DNA of 64,000 nt, taken from contig CM049306.1 in the NCBI GenBank assembly GCA_026874595.1, positions 34,180,019 to 34,244,018 of the forward strand. Reading direction: 5' to 3'. This document shows, in pieces, positions 1 through 11,119 of the stretch. Below the pieces are notes generated by a model. That model had not been told where the DNA came from. It was given only the letters and a program-made list of their open reading frames with translations, and searched no databases. The stretch is from Sipunculus nudus (taxonomy: Eukaryota; Annelida; Sipuncula; Golfingiida; Sipunculidae). Position numbers and translations under genes: made by a program. Positions within the stretch are counted from its first letter, which is position 1, and every line of letters starts with the position of its first letter.

Positions 1-536
1 CCACTTTCATAATTTCTTTAACAATCTTTGACGAAAATAGGTATAATCTGACGTTGCAAAAATGTTTGACTATTAAGAGGACACAAAACAAACATAGAAC
101 TGATCCATAAATGTACATCGTCCATGCAATCATATCAGTTGCGGAATGTATGAACAATAGAAAAGTGTCACTCATGAAATGAGATAACAGAATAATCTAA
201 TAATTGTACTATTTAAATCCCCCAGGCATATGCAAAACTTAGCAGGCTAGGATGACAAGTGTGCAATGGACAGAAACAAAACCGCTTATCTTGGTTTAGG
301 AGCACCACCGTTAGGATACGGCCTTTATATTCTATTTTAAATATATTAAATTATTACTAAGCATTTGTACAGCCGCTTTTTCATCTAGGGCAATTTCCTG
401 TTCAAAATGAAAGTCAGCGTCGTGATTACACTAACATAATTATTTTGGATAAAACATGCAGCTAGAATTTGAATAATCTAACAAAAAAGGTTCTTGAACG
501 CTTAACTGTGTTTTCTGTGGACTAGATAGTCATTTC

Positions 537-538
<2 letters not shown>
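1..538. other. AT-rich non-coding stretch
   Basis: I see no gene, RNA or repeat structure here. Short open frames only, with no recognisable protein motifs. Confidence 0.5.

Positions 539-589
<51 letters not shown>
539..589. repeat. (TA)n microsatellite
   Basis: Uninterrupted TA dinucleotides for about 50 bp. Runs of this kind recur throughout the window, mostly inside or beside dispersed repeats. Confidence 0.95.
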
Positions 590-593
<4 letters not shown>

Positions 594-755
594 TTCACAG
601 ATTTAGAGGAGTAAGCCAACGGTTTCAGTACATTAATTTGACAGGAACTTTTTTCAAAGAGAAGACTCTATTTTGTTTCGTGCTTTCAACATGCTTTGCA
701 CTTGATTAGGTCCCTTTAAATAATTTTTTTTTTACGTTAATTTTAATGGGCAGTG

Positions 756-951
756 CAGGGGCGAATCTATGTTTCAGAAAAACGGGGTATCCAACCCAGA
801 AGGACTCGAAAAGACCTCAAAAAAGGTCGCCCCATCTTGTAAAGGGGGGAGGGGGTCCAGGCCATACAATTTCCGCTGAAAACCCTAAGAAAAGGCTGGG
901 GCGACAGTCCGGACCCCCTGGATTCAACCCCCCCCCCTTGATCCGCTTATG
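756..951 (+). mobile_element. short MITE-like repeat ending in GATCCGC
   Basis: A 196-bp unit starts CAGGGGCGAATC and ends GATCCGCTTATG, so its ends are imperfect inverted repeats, and it carries long G and C runs. The same architecture appears at 36693-36881 with better-preserved ends. An open frame of 84 codons crosses it but has no protein-like composition. The ends resemble hAT-type termini (CAGNGGC), which is inference; I could not find a convincing target-site duplication. Confidence 0.6.
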
Positions 952-999
952 CAGAGTTACAATTCAATTGTCACGTATTTTGACTATACAAAATAATTA

Positions 1000-3360
1000 A
1001 TTTAAGGCAAAATAGTCTGTGAAGTATTCCAACACTGTCCCAAAGAGATGGATTTTACTGATATATAGAACTGCTAAGACTTAAATGTTTTAAGTAAAAA
1101 TAATACTATATTGTTTATATTGTCTGTGTGATACACTTAAAAATATGTTTTATTTTTTGCTATAGAAAATGGTTGAAGACCAAATCTATAGGATACAGTT
1201 AGGACCAGAAACATATCTTTGTTTTAGTTACTGAACTGGATCAACATTTTCAATTACTGAAGCTCCTGTCTTCCTTCAGAATGATTTCTTTTGCCCCCTG
1301 TGCAATATACTAACTCGTAAACCTTAATTACCGTATTACCAGATCGCATTGGCCAATTATGGTTCTTATTTGTGCAAATTAAAACTTTGAGTGCTTTGTT
1401 AGCAATTATATCCATATTGCAACGAAGAAAATTGCACGAAACACATAACAACGTCTAGCCATTTTATATGATTTTCCCTAATTGAAATAACAAAATTGAC
1501 AAACTATAATGGAATGATAAAAAAATTGCAGTTTTAGTTATTAACGCAGTAATATAAAGTAGAAATTAGGGAAAACTTCAAACTATAGAAGTTTAGTATG
1601 GAGAAAGTACTAAGATTTTAATGGAAACTTCTCATGTCATAAGAATGCATGATCAAGAACTATTTGTTAATTGCCAATCTATTCTTTATTCGAAATTGAG
1701 TAGCTACATATAGAATCATGACACATCAATAATCGTATGTCTGGTGCTTTAAATACACTCTTCTTTGCTGACAAAGGAAAATTTTGATCAAATGTACAAA
1801 AACAAACGGGCCCAGACAGACAGACAGACAGAGAGGAAGAGCCCGTGAGCTATATGCTTTGTTTTTCTTTGAGAAGTTGAGCCATAATTGCCGCTTATCA
1901 AGCAGGGATCCGCTTTGAAAATGCTTCAGCACGCAAACTAATAAAACCAAATAGACGACATTTAAAAAGGTCAAAGCAATCTTGGAGCATTGAGAATCAA
2001 TAATCTAAACCTACTTTCTCTCTCTGTATTCTATCCCGGGCTGACGTTGCTTCAGACATGCCACGGAAAGCCATATGACCCTATTCATGTATAATTCTTG
2101 TTTTTTTCTGATTTTTCAGTACAGGAAGTTAATTTGTAAGTCATGCTTTGGTTGATTCCCTAGATCAACTCAACAAAACATAAAAGTGAATTTATTTTTA
2201 GAAACATATCTAGACTTCACTATAGGATTTATTTAAGACAGACATACTGGCATAATTTACTGATGGGAAAACCACAAGTAGCCTGGAAATGAGGGCATTT
2301 CGCTCTTTAAGGATAACGTCATAGCCTCAACTGAGACATTTGTTTGAGGGTGAAAACAAGCCATCTGTATTTCAGGTTTTATATGGAATATATTACCTGT
2401 CAATAAAAATAAATAAAATGCAGTTTGGCTTTTGCTCTGGCTGTTATATATTAAATGATGAAAACTTCGGCTCTTAAGTCCAGAGCCTTAACCATCAAGC
2501 TATGTACGTTGTAACCCCTAAAGGAGCCTGTTCCTCTATTTGGAACTATTAACAGAAGACAGTATCTTAAACCACGAATAAATATACCAAAAAGGCCGAA
2601 CCCAGTTAACACAGAATTCCGTAAATTTTACAGAAATGGTAGAAGAAAAGCTGGCTTTAATTCAGGTCATCTCACCAGTGGCGACTTAACACGAAAATAT
2701 TCAAACTGAGATAAAAGGAGATGGCTTCCGTGATTTTATTATTTAACAGATAGTAAACAGACGGCGAAATAAATACTCATAAGATTTAAAATTGTATCCC
2801 GATGAGCTATGCCGAGGTATACATAATGCAGCGAACGGTATATCTTTTCTACCTTAATTTAAGCGTGCAGAAAAATAGTGATATACTTCAAGCATGGTAG
2901 AGATAAGTATGCACGAGTCAGTAGTGACGGAAAACCTGTTTGACGACGCTTTCTTTTTCTTGCTTTTACAAACCGAAAATCAGGAGAAACTTTTGGATAC
3001 ATACTTGGAGATGAAGCAACATCTTGAGCCATAAATAACCGGATCTTTTCAAACTATTTGTTTATTTGGACATCCCTCGTCGGGCTGGATTTTTAGAATT
3101 GGTTCTTGAGTTTATTTATATATCCATATTTTGGCAACATTTTTGTTTGTATAGACCTACTTAGGTTCCAGGGGTGCAGGAATATTGATTTCAATTTTTT
3201 TTTCTTGTTTTTTTTCCCCGCCTTTCTTCTGCCACGATTTTCTATTCAAAGCTGACATTTTTGCACAATATTTGTCCTTATTAATTCATAGATTTGTACC
3301 TTCCATTTTTTATTGGTTTCCAAATCCGTAAACTGGGTAGTGGATTTCCCATTATTGTTC
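1000..3360. other. unique AT-rich DNA, nothing recognised
   Basis: Open frames are under 85 codons and show no family motifs. There is a short CAGA tetranucleotide run near 1817-1834. I see no supported gene or mobile element. Confidence 0.4.
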
Positions 3361-3376
3361 GGGGGGGGGGGGGGGT
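3361..3376. repeat. poly-G tract
   Basis: Sixteen consecutive G residues. Such G runs recur at 6150-6180, 6455-6500, 14531-14540, 24677-24721, 36843-36856 and 60328-60343. Confidence 0.9.
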
Positions 3377-3942
3377 CGCTCGGCGATTGCACACTTCTTG
3401 TTAATGGTGGATCTCATACGTGTAAACCGGGTCGTTATCCGTTGTGAGGACACTTCTGTTTCCCAATGCACATCGGACTTTAATAACCTGATTTTTAAAT
3501 CAAATAAAACAATCACTTTTGTTAATAAGCAAAGAATTGTATTGGTTTATATTGCAGTTCATCCACAGCTCTTTCCTGTCAAATTCTTATTTTATAACAG
3601 AAAAAAAAACTGTGAACTAATGTATGGGGCCCTAAATATTGGAGACTCTTGTATACCAGCCATCATTATTAACACCCAACTGCGTCACTCGCTCCTGTAA
3701 ATCTGCCGTTTATGATGACTGAGCTGTTACGTGTCGATGCTTCTCTCGAGAACAGTTCAAACTAAAGCGACTGAAAAAGTAAATTATACCGATTTTTTTT
3801 TACCTTTATTGATATCTGTTCCATTTTCTTGTATATAAGCAAAAATAAAAAAGTCCTTCTCAGCAGATTACGTTTTCACATAGTAATTTTATTTGGAAAC
3901 ATAACAGGCATTGCATAATATAAGAAACAAGTGAAAAGTCCG

Positions 3943-3943
<1 letters not shown>

Positions 3944-4002
<59 letters not shown>
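3944..4002. repeat. (AT)n microsatellite
   Basis: Perfect AT dinucleotide run of about 59 bp. The alternating Tyr-Ile peptides of frames crossing it are artefacts. Confidence 0.95.
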
Positions 4003-4005
<3 letters not shown>

Positions 4006-4134
4006 TGGATGTATTCAAAAGGATATGTATTTTTCAGTCTAAATCAAATTGTAGACTCCAATATGGTTATGGTCGAATTTAACCTCCCTGTTATTGTTTT
4101 ATCTATGATTTTTGTCCCAATTTTTCTTTAGGTG

Positions 4135-4690
4135 GACAATTCACAGTCGAGACTGGGGTAGACGACCGACAAGCAATGGGAGAAAATGAACTCGGGACAG
4201 GATCTATAAACATTGTCCGTGATCTTTATTGTCTGTGGGAAGTGGTCGGGAGGCGAAAGCGACACAATTCAGGGGACTTTCAACAGTGTGACAAATGGAA
4301 CGTGGCACTAAACACCAATTTCCCATTGGGCGGCAATGACATTTGATGAGAGCATAAGTCGCCAAGTCTCTTCTATAATGGCGGATTTTGAAACCCGCAC
4401 GGAAGACTATAATAAACCAAAACCGGTTCAGCATGACAACCCGAAGATCAATATCCTAAAGTGAGACCCGACGTTTGACTGACCTCGACGCTATTCAGGC
4501 CAAGTGGATCAGTAATATCCAGGTTGACGTGTTTGTCTCCGTCCTGGTCACCTGACGTACAGCCGGAAGATCATTTAATCCAGAAAGATGGGTCCGGTAG
4601 CCATGCGTGTCCAGCTACTGTGACGACCCTCGACAGACCCCGTCTGTCAAACCTTTGTTGCTCGAGAAAAGAGGACTGAATCGGACTTCA
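4135..4690. other. higher-GC segment of unknown nature
   Basis: About 550 bp with visibly higher GC and more CpG than its flanks. The longest minus-strand frame is 76 codons (4204-4434), and frames on both strands are broken by stops. It could be a decayed exon, retrocopy or repeat; I do not recognise the translated sequence. Confidence 0.25.
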
Positions 4691-5554
4691 GAAAAAATAG
4701 ATTTATGGCGAGTTAGCCCTGAATTTTGGATATTGGTCTGCTGCGGTTTTCTGCATCTAAATAGTCTATGAGATCAACTAATTTATTGCAAAAATAAATA
4801 TGAAAACTCAAAGGCTCAAACATTTTTATTGCGGAGACCAAGCCAAAAGTCAACATTGGCATACGAATAAATAACTGCGTATAAACGACTTTCTCAACTG
4901 AATTTGACACATGTAATCTCCCGTTAACGACAGGATTCTGTTTTAATAAATCTTGTATCTTTACAGGATTTCACATATATACAATTATAGATTTGTCAAG
5001 GCAAGCCATTATCCGGATAGTGTGTAAAAGGGAGGGGAACCGTTGCTCGAGAGTTCAGTGCACAGGCATAAATATATATATAAATTAATTGGCATACAAA
5101 ATTTTAAAACAATCAATTTCTGAGCCATTCATAATAATTTGCACAATATCTCAGTATTATTCATCCAGAATGGCTTAACATAAGGTAAGGGTAACTCTCT
5201 TTGTCAATGTCGTGACGTCAGTACAGAAAGACTTCCTTTCCTGATCCGGAACTATGGTGGTACATAAATGCTTGAACAAAGTTAATATAAGCATCGTCTA
5301 TTCTTAAAATTTCATCCTGTTTGCGTTATAATGTAGCTGCTTCTTTCGGTTTTGATATTATGACTAAAAAAAAAAACGTTATTTCGAGGTCTTGACATAA
5401 TATTTCGAGATCTTTCAATACAATTACGCAAAAGATAGGACACTTATAAAAATTATATTGAGACATTATGGCGAGGGATTATGTTTATTTAACAGACCTC
5501 ATATATCTACGGTGGCTCGTATAGGACATGCACAAAATTATTTTAATCTCGTTC

Positions 5555-5952
5555 CCACGCGTTAGTATCTCGTGGCCATGCGATAATTATCTCGTTCCCA
5601 CGCGTTAGTATCTCGTGGCCACGCGATAATTATCTCGTTCCCACGCGTTAGTATCTCGTGGCCACGCGATAATTATCTCGTTCCCACGCGTTAGTATCTC
5701 GTGGCCACGCGATAATTATCTCGTTCCCACGCGTTAGTATCTCGTGGCCACGCGATAATTATCTCGTTCCCACGCGTTAGATTCTCGTGGCCACGCGATA
5801 ATTATCTCGTTCCCACGAGATAGTATCTCGTAGCCACGCGATAATTATCTCGTTCCCACGCCTTAATATCTCGTGGCCACGCGATAATTATCTCGTTCCC
5901 ACGCGTTAGTATCTCATGGCCACGCGATAATTATCGCGTGGGAACGAGATAA
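5555..5952. repeat. 43-bp palindromic minisatellite, about 9 copies
   Basis: The unit alternates CTCGTTCCCACGCG, TTAGTAT, CTCGTGGCCACGCG and the palindrome ATAATTAT. CGCGTGGCCACGCG is itself a perfect palindrome. Most units are identical or differ at one or two bases, so homogenisation is recent. It lies immediately inside the left TIR of the 5508-9002 element. Confidence 0.9.
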
Positions 5953-6139
5953 ATGTAGATAGATAATACAGTAAGACCTACATCTTAAATCCTTGAGGCA
6001 TGCTTCTATACACTGGATGAAGACTATGGTCAATTATTTGCATGAATTTAGAATGGAATTAATATGCTGAGACCTGAAATGATACAACGGGCACTCGTAC
6101 AACACTCGTGGGCCATATGTTTGTCTGGAGAATGTGTGT

Positions 6140-6520
6140 GCGGGAAAAGGGGGGGGGGGGGGGGGATGGGGGGGGGGGGGCTAGTTCCGGTAAAATATTT
6201 TTCATAATAAATGTTCACAATATAAATTACCATTGGCGGCGAAACCAAATTTTCATTGGGGGCCCAATATTATACCCAAATAGTAATTATATATATGCAT
6301 ATATATAATATATATTATATATATATATAATAATATATATATTATATATATATTATATATACATAATAATTATATATATATTATTATTTATATATATATG
6401 AATATATATATATATATATTTATTAATAAGGGCCGTAGCCTGACACAAATGGCGGGGGGGGGGGATTTGATGGGGTAGTCCCCAAGGGGGGGGGGGGGGA
6501 CGGGAGGGGGTCTCACCCTC
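6140..6520. repeat. G-run and AT-rich repeat block
   Basis: Two G runs (about 6150-6180 and 6455-6500) flank a complex TATA-rich stretch (6285-6425). A GGCGGCGAAACC motif at 6234 has an inverted partner, GGTTTCGTCGCC, near 6920-6931, followed inward by C runs. The block from 6234 to 6931 therefore looks like a short inverted-repeat element nested inside the larger element. Confidence 0.5.
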
Positions 6521-6741
6521 TCAAGGTTTTGAAAATCTTGAAAAACTGTATGGGTACTACTGCATTCTGGTGCATTTTATTGGTCAATGCTTATCAAGTG
6601 AAACAGTACCTCCTTGTAGGGAGATTATTTGTTATTTGTCTGGCAATGGATTCATTTTCACACAGAATATCAACTTTTTTCACCGCAAATTCCGGAGTCT
6701 GCGGACCTGTATATATGGTACTCCAAGTACTGAGCAGAAGA

Positions 6742-6743
<2 letters not shown>

Positions 6744-6808
<65 letters not shown>
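6744..6808. repeat. (TA)n(TG)n compound microsatellite
   Basis: TA dinucleotides to 6789, then TG dinucleotides to 6808. Frames crossing it give Tyr-Ile and Cys-Val repeats and are artefacts. Confidence 0.95.
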
Positions 6809-7455
6809 AGGGTGCAAATACCCAATAATAATAGGGTGGATGTTTTTATACCCATCATTATGTTGGCTCATCCCCCCCCCCCCCCCGAAAAAATTTAGGG
6901 CCCCCCCCCCCCCCAAAAGGTTTCGTCGCCTATGAATACATAACTGAAGTTTTATTGTAGAAAGAAAAATGTGAAAGGGAAGAATGAGCAAATTTCTCGT
7001 ATAAAGGTCTTCTTAACCCCTCCCCCCAGTTATAATGATGTGGCATGGCTGAGACCTTTTGTTGTAAACTTCTCCCTTGAGAAATAACACAAACCGACAT
7101 GTTGTTTACCCTGTTCGGTTAACCCAAAATTAAATAACCCCAACCCTAGTCCTATAAAAATAAGATTTCTGGGAAGGTAAAATACAAACAAGTGTTTCAG
7201 CTTAATTCATGTTTGGTACACAAGGGTTTATATCACCCTTACCCTAAAACAAACTCAATACAGTTTTCCATGAACAAATAAAAATGGGCTAGTTGAACCA
7301 ACGCAATGAAAACTGCTGAAATTTACCTCAAAGCATTCGGCGCAAACACACATACAACGAAACACATACAAACACTTTAAGCTGCATCGACGCTCGACAT
7401 AAAACAGACCACAGACATTCTTGTCCAAATGAGGGTTTGAGCTATAGCATGGCAT

Positions 7456-7636
7456 ACTAACGCGTGGCCACACGATACTAACGCGTGGGAACGAGATAAT
7501 TATCGCGTGGGAACGAGATGCTATCTCGTGGGAACGAGATAATTATCGCGTGGCCACGAGATACTATCTCGTGGAAACGAGATAATTATCGCGTGGCCAC
7601 GAGATACTATAACGCGTGGGAACGAGATACTGTGGT
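7456..7636. repeat. second family-2 minisatellite array
   Basis: Units with the same GTGGGAACGAGATAATTATCGC core as the array at 5555, in the inverted orientation. It ends in ACTGTGGTTG (7627-7636). The reverse complement, CAACCACAGT, starts the right-hand array near 8869, so 7627-8878 is bounded by inverted copies of that flank. Confidence 0.85.
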
Positions 7637-8808
7637 TGCCTTTATATTGGTGGGGCTGAATTTTCGCGGTTTTTATATTCTTAAAAGTTTCACGGGGTTC
7701 CTTATTCGCGCTCTAGCTATCATTGGTCTAGTTGTATATTTTATTATCAAAAATAATTTCATTAACCGGTGATTTCACTATAATCTAGGTCTACTTTTTC
7801 TCTGTCCGGATATCGCATGTTCGAACCTTCACAAACGGCTGAGCCGACGCCTGCGGGAAGCATTGACCCCCCTAGCTGTAATTAGTTCAGAACCGAGGCT
7901 CATTAAAACAACTCAAATGTTATGAAGGTGTGTCGAGACACCAACCTGTAACTACAAAACCGTATATTAAGTTTGTTTAGGGAAACTGTCTTGATAAGGG
8001 TATCTTACTCCTGTTAATTAAAAGTCGAGTCGTAATCACCTGCTCAACCAAAAAGGGACGCCTGTAGGTTGCCCCCTTGTTTCTGTATCAAAGGCAGGGA
8101 TGTGCCCAGAATAATTTGAGTGCCGTAAATGTTGCTAATTAATTCTATATAGGTGGAAGAAGGAACCGTATTCAGTTTCTCACGGTTAAAATCTCAAGCA
8201 AAACATAATATCCCACTGTTTTACGGCATTTTGGTGCCAAAATGAACTGTGAACCTTTCAAATATATCCATAATCACTATAACCAATCATACATCGTTTG
8301 GCGCGTCATGATTTCACAGAATTAGTCCTTAATACAGTTACAAGGTGGCGCAACCCTAGCGGCTACGTTCACTACTTTAGTGGTAAATTTTATTCATTTA
8401 CATGACTATATACGGCACAATGTGAAAGAGGACCTTCTACTCAATATTAATTTTAAGCGGCACTGGATGTCATCTAACTTGGCACACATACACGTAATTT
8501 TTAAATATTAGTGCCCAGCGGACATTGACAATTTCCAGTAATGTACCGGGGGACAGGAAAAACTGCCGGGCGGGTCCGTCGGCGTTAGCACGCACCTGCA
8601 AAGGGTCCCGATTTTTGCATCTAAGCCAACCGGTATTATTTTAAATGGGCCCTGTCATTCTCCCTGAATCACATAACGTATATACACCAGGCTCGATGGA
8701 CATCACTACGTAGCTGAAGATAAATCTCAACTGTCGCAAACTATCGGCAGCTTCTGAAATTAATGACATTGTCTGGTATATATGCATTCAAAACTGCGTG
8801 GTTTCAAT
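7637..8808. other. interior of family-2 element, no gene
   Basis: About 1.2 kb without a protein motif. It contains an AATTTTCGCGG stretch near 7665 whose inverted partner is at 8806-8816. I see no transposase-like sequence. Confidence 0.4.
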
Positions 8809-8833
8809 TTCGCGGTCAGAGGGCGACCGCGAA
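8809..8833. repeat. perfect 9-bp hairpin
   Basis: TTCGCGGTC and GACCGCGAA flank a 7-nt loop. It lies just inside the right minisatellite array and is probably part of the element's subterminal region. Confidence 0.8.
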
Positions 8834-8877
8834 TATCACATATTTGAAACCACCGCAAATAAGAAGACAACCACAGT

Positions 8878-8965
8878 AATTATCGCGTGGGAACGAGATA
8901 CTATCTCGTGGGAACGAGATAATTATCGCGTGGCCACGAGATACTATCGCGTGGGAACGAGATAA
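8878..8965. repeat. right family-2 minisatellite array
   Basis: About two full 43-bp units, inverted with respect to 5555-5952, followed by the inverted terminal sequence ending at 9002. Confidence 0.85.
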
Positions 8966-9008
8966 AAAATAATTTTGTGCATGTCCTATACGAGCCACCG
9001 TATATATC

Positions 9009-10330
9009 AGAATGGGCCTCCCCCTTTTTTTTTTTTTTTTTTGCTTTACGTCATTTAAGTCCGAATGGTTCGTACAACGCCAACAGAGACTTTTTTTACT
9101 GTGAAATTTTATCTTGAGATCTCGAGATATTTAGTCGTAATCTCGAGTGGTTATCTCGAGATCTCTAGATAAAGGATCCCCACTCTTGTGTCCTATTTTT
9201 TTTTCATTACATTGTATCGACATAAAAAATGGTCTGTGTCCTAAATCACTCACCGTAGCTTCGCGAGAATGAGTCACCGTACCTTCATAAGTGCCACCAC
9301 AGGTATATATCAATGGATTAAGTTTCCATTGGGCCATTTCTAAGAAATGAGATGTTTCTCTGAGAGGTTTTGGAATATCTGAATCCACTGATCAAGAATT
9401 ATGAAAATTAAATTCAAAATTTCGAGAAAAAAAATCCGCATGTAATTTCTTTTTTTTTTATGATATCCCTCTTTACTTTGTCAGAGGACGTTGCTGCGTA
9501 ACCGAAATATTCCCGGTATTCAAGTTATGGGACAATATTATTAAAACAAATTATATGTCAGTGCCGAGCTAGAAACTGTGAAATCAGTATAAAGTGCCCA
9601 CTCGAAGCGGCTGTCAATCTAAAGTAACCACTGTTCATATCGTTAATGCACGGCTCACAGACGTAACGTCAAATATCAGTAAAATTTGATGGTTGCTTTC
9701 AATTGCATGTCAGAAATTTTATACGGCGTCTCAATAGGTGGATAGGACTGCTCTTATTTCCATCAGTGCTCTCTCTTCACGACATTATTTCCATCCTTGC
9801 ATCAAAACTTTCTTACTTCTTCACATGTGTTGTAGGAGACAATACCCATTATTTTAATTCACTGGCCAGATTTTCCTTCTCTTGACAGGCAGAGTATTAT
9901 TTATCATTCATCATCATGTTAATGCTAAAATGCTTATGTTAATGCTAATGTTAATGAAGTCGTTTGAATTGTTTTGTTTCCAGTTCCGTCTATACCATCT
10001 TTCAGTAATTGTAATATAAACAATCGCCTGATGTGTCTATATGTATGTTTGAATTAAATTAAATATCAGGATAATTTAAACGGTATAAGACGGCAAACCC
10101 CAGAATAATCGATAATTCTACCCATTTTTCTTTATTCGGCCTGATTATAGCCGTATTATAATATATTAGTTTTTTTGCTAATTTATTCAAATATGCAAAT
10201 TATGCAAGTGTTGAGGGATCCGCTTCGTTTATTAAGAGTGGGATTCTGTTGTACGCCCTGAATTTGCAAACAATTTTTGCAAACCATTTCAGTAGTATAC
10301 ATGCAGTTCCTATATTGTAGCAGCTATACT
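9009..10330. other. non-coding DNA with XhoI-like palindromes
   Basis: No gene recognised. Around 9113-9171 there is a cluster of palindromic CTCGAG/ATCTCGAGAT motifs. A weaker set (ATTTCGAGG, TTTCGAGATC) occurs near 5383-5420, on the other side of the family-2 element, each near an AGGACA/TGTCCT motif. Confidence 0.4.
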
Positions 10331-10334
10331 TTTA

Positions 10335-10429
10335 TGTATCGAGCACTTTCTCTCTCTCTATATATATATAATTATATATATATAAAATCCTAAGTAGGTT
10401 CCATTGCTTGCAGTATAGTGCTCGATACA
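10335..10429. repeat. 13-bp inverted repeat around an AT-rich core
   Basis: TGTATCGAGCACT at 10335-10347 and its exact reverse complement at 10417-10429 flank a CT and (TA)n-rich core. It adjoins the hammerhead ribozyme and may mark the end of the Penelope-like element. Confidence 0.75.
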
Positions 10430-10469
10430 GCTACGGTAGAGCAGATTAACTAAACGTTAAGCACGCTGG

Positions 10470-10544
10470 AGCATCGTGTTATTACTCCGAGTTTCACGCC
10501 GATGCCGGTATCGGCACCCGGGCGATCATCAGATAACTGACGCT
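10470..10544 (-). ncRNA. hammerhead ribozyme (PLE-associated, type I)
   Basis: Self-cleaving RNA read on the minus strand. The core CUGAUGA is at 10532-10526 and GAAAC at 10495-10491. Stem I is GUUAU (10537-10533) with AUAAC (10482-10478), then an internal loop, then AGCGU with AUGCU. Stem II has CGCC with GGCG and an inner GUGCCG/CGGCAU helix. Stem III is minimal: A-U, C-G, U-A closed by a CGG triloop. The predicted cleavage follows GUA, so H17 is A. All conserved core bases are present. The one deviation is a U-U at the first position of stem II, where G-C is usual. Minimal-stem-III hammerheads are known from Penelope-like retroelements, and one such element's coding end lies just upstream on the same strand. 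Confidence 0.8.
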
Positions 10545-10568
10545 TGTTGGGGTTTATAACTGTTACTT

Positions 10569-10800
10569 TCATTTTACACGGTTCGGTGGCTTCAAATGTC
10601 GGCTTTTCGAAATTAATTCACTTCTCCTGTTTAATAGGATTATTGACTTGTCGCTTTTGTGGTGCAGTATGCTGTATTTCTCCTCCATACAGAGGTTACA
10701 TTTGTCCGAGGTTCGTTTCATTGTGTTGAGTGCTGGATTATTTCCCAGATGGTAGAATATTTTATTTGTTTTCTCTTCAGGGTCCAAATGTGCTTCGAAA
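10569..10800 (-). pseudogene. Penelope-like element ORF, C-terminal fragment
   Basis: Minus-strand frame ending at 10569. It contains a Cys pair (KCNLCMEEK) followed by LLNRRSELISKSRH, which matches the C-terminal tail of the Penelope-like polyprotein downstream of its GIY-YIG endonuclease (typically CxxC...EK then LNKRSELxxxCRH, from memory of the family). Here the final CRH is SRH. The reverse transcriptase and GIY-YIG core are absent; upstream the frame runs into (TA)n and (GA)n microsatellites at 10824-10903. With the ribozyme 25 bp downstream, this is the 3' end of a truncated PLE. It is not expected to be functional. Confidence 0.75.
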
Positions 10801-10823
10801 GTTTCTTTTCTTTTTCGTATACA

Positions 10824-10838
10824 TATATATATGTGTAA

Positions 10839-10903
<65 letters not shown>
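10824..10903. repeat. (TA)n(GA)n compound microsatellite
   Basis: Interrupted TA repeats to about 10860, then 43 bp of GA repeats. The serine-leucine runs in minus-strand frames are artefacts. Confidence 0.95.
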
Positions 10904-10906
<3 letters not shown>

Positions 10907-11119
10907 GCGTTGGTCCGAGTTTCACAAGGGAAAAATGGAAAAATATACAAAATACTTAAATCATTTCAATCATATTATTACTCAGTATTTATGACAGAAA
11001 TATCGGTTATTATATGAAATGTTTAAAGTATTAATTAGAAGATAAAAAAAGAGAATTCTATAACTAATTGCTTAATAAAAAAGAGCTGACCGTATAAAAT
11101 ATTGTTACAATATGCTCAT

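Larger units (their letters stand above)
5508..9002. mobile_element. TIR element, family 2 (TACGG ends, 43-bp arrays)
   Basis: The left end begins TACGGTGGCTCGTATAGG at 5508, and the same sequence in reverse complement closes the element at 9002; the identity continues through an ATGCACAAAATTATTTT stretch. Both ends run directly into minisatellite arrays made of palindromes. The element is flanked by the 6-bp direct repeat TATATC at 5502-5507 and 9003-9008; this is low-complexity, but it fits the rule seen for elements A and B. The interior holds G-rich and (TA)n repeats, a second array (7456-7636) and no recognisable transposase. Alternatively it could be two separate inverted solo copies that happen to face each other. 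Confidence 0.6.

Noticed and set aside
3931-4131. Frames made of alternating Tyr-Ile
   Set aside because: Translations of (AT)n tracts. The same applies at 6529-6991, 12757-13064, 14593-14796, 22814-23092, 51250-51528, 54544-54822 and 58685-58894.
5555-5952. CRISPR-like array at the 43-bp repeat
   Set aside because: Units are contiguous with no unique spacers, the repeat is palindromic throughout, and the window is from an animal genome. It is a minisatellite.
10569-10925. Intact 118-codon gene
   Set aside because: Its N-terminal third is translated microsatellite, and only the C-terminal part matches a Penelope-like tail, so it is a truncated retroelement and not a gene.
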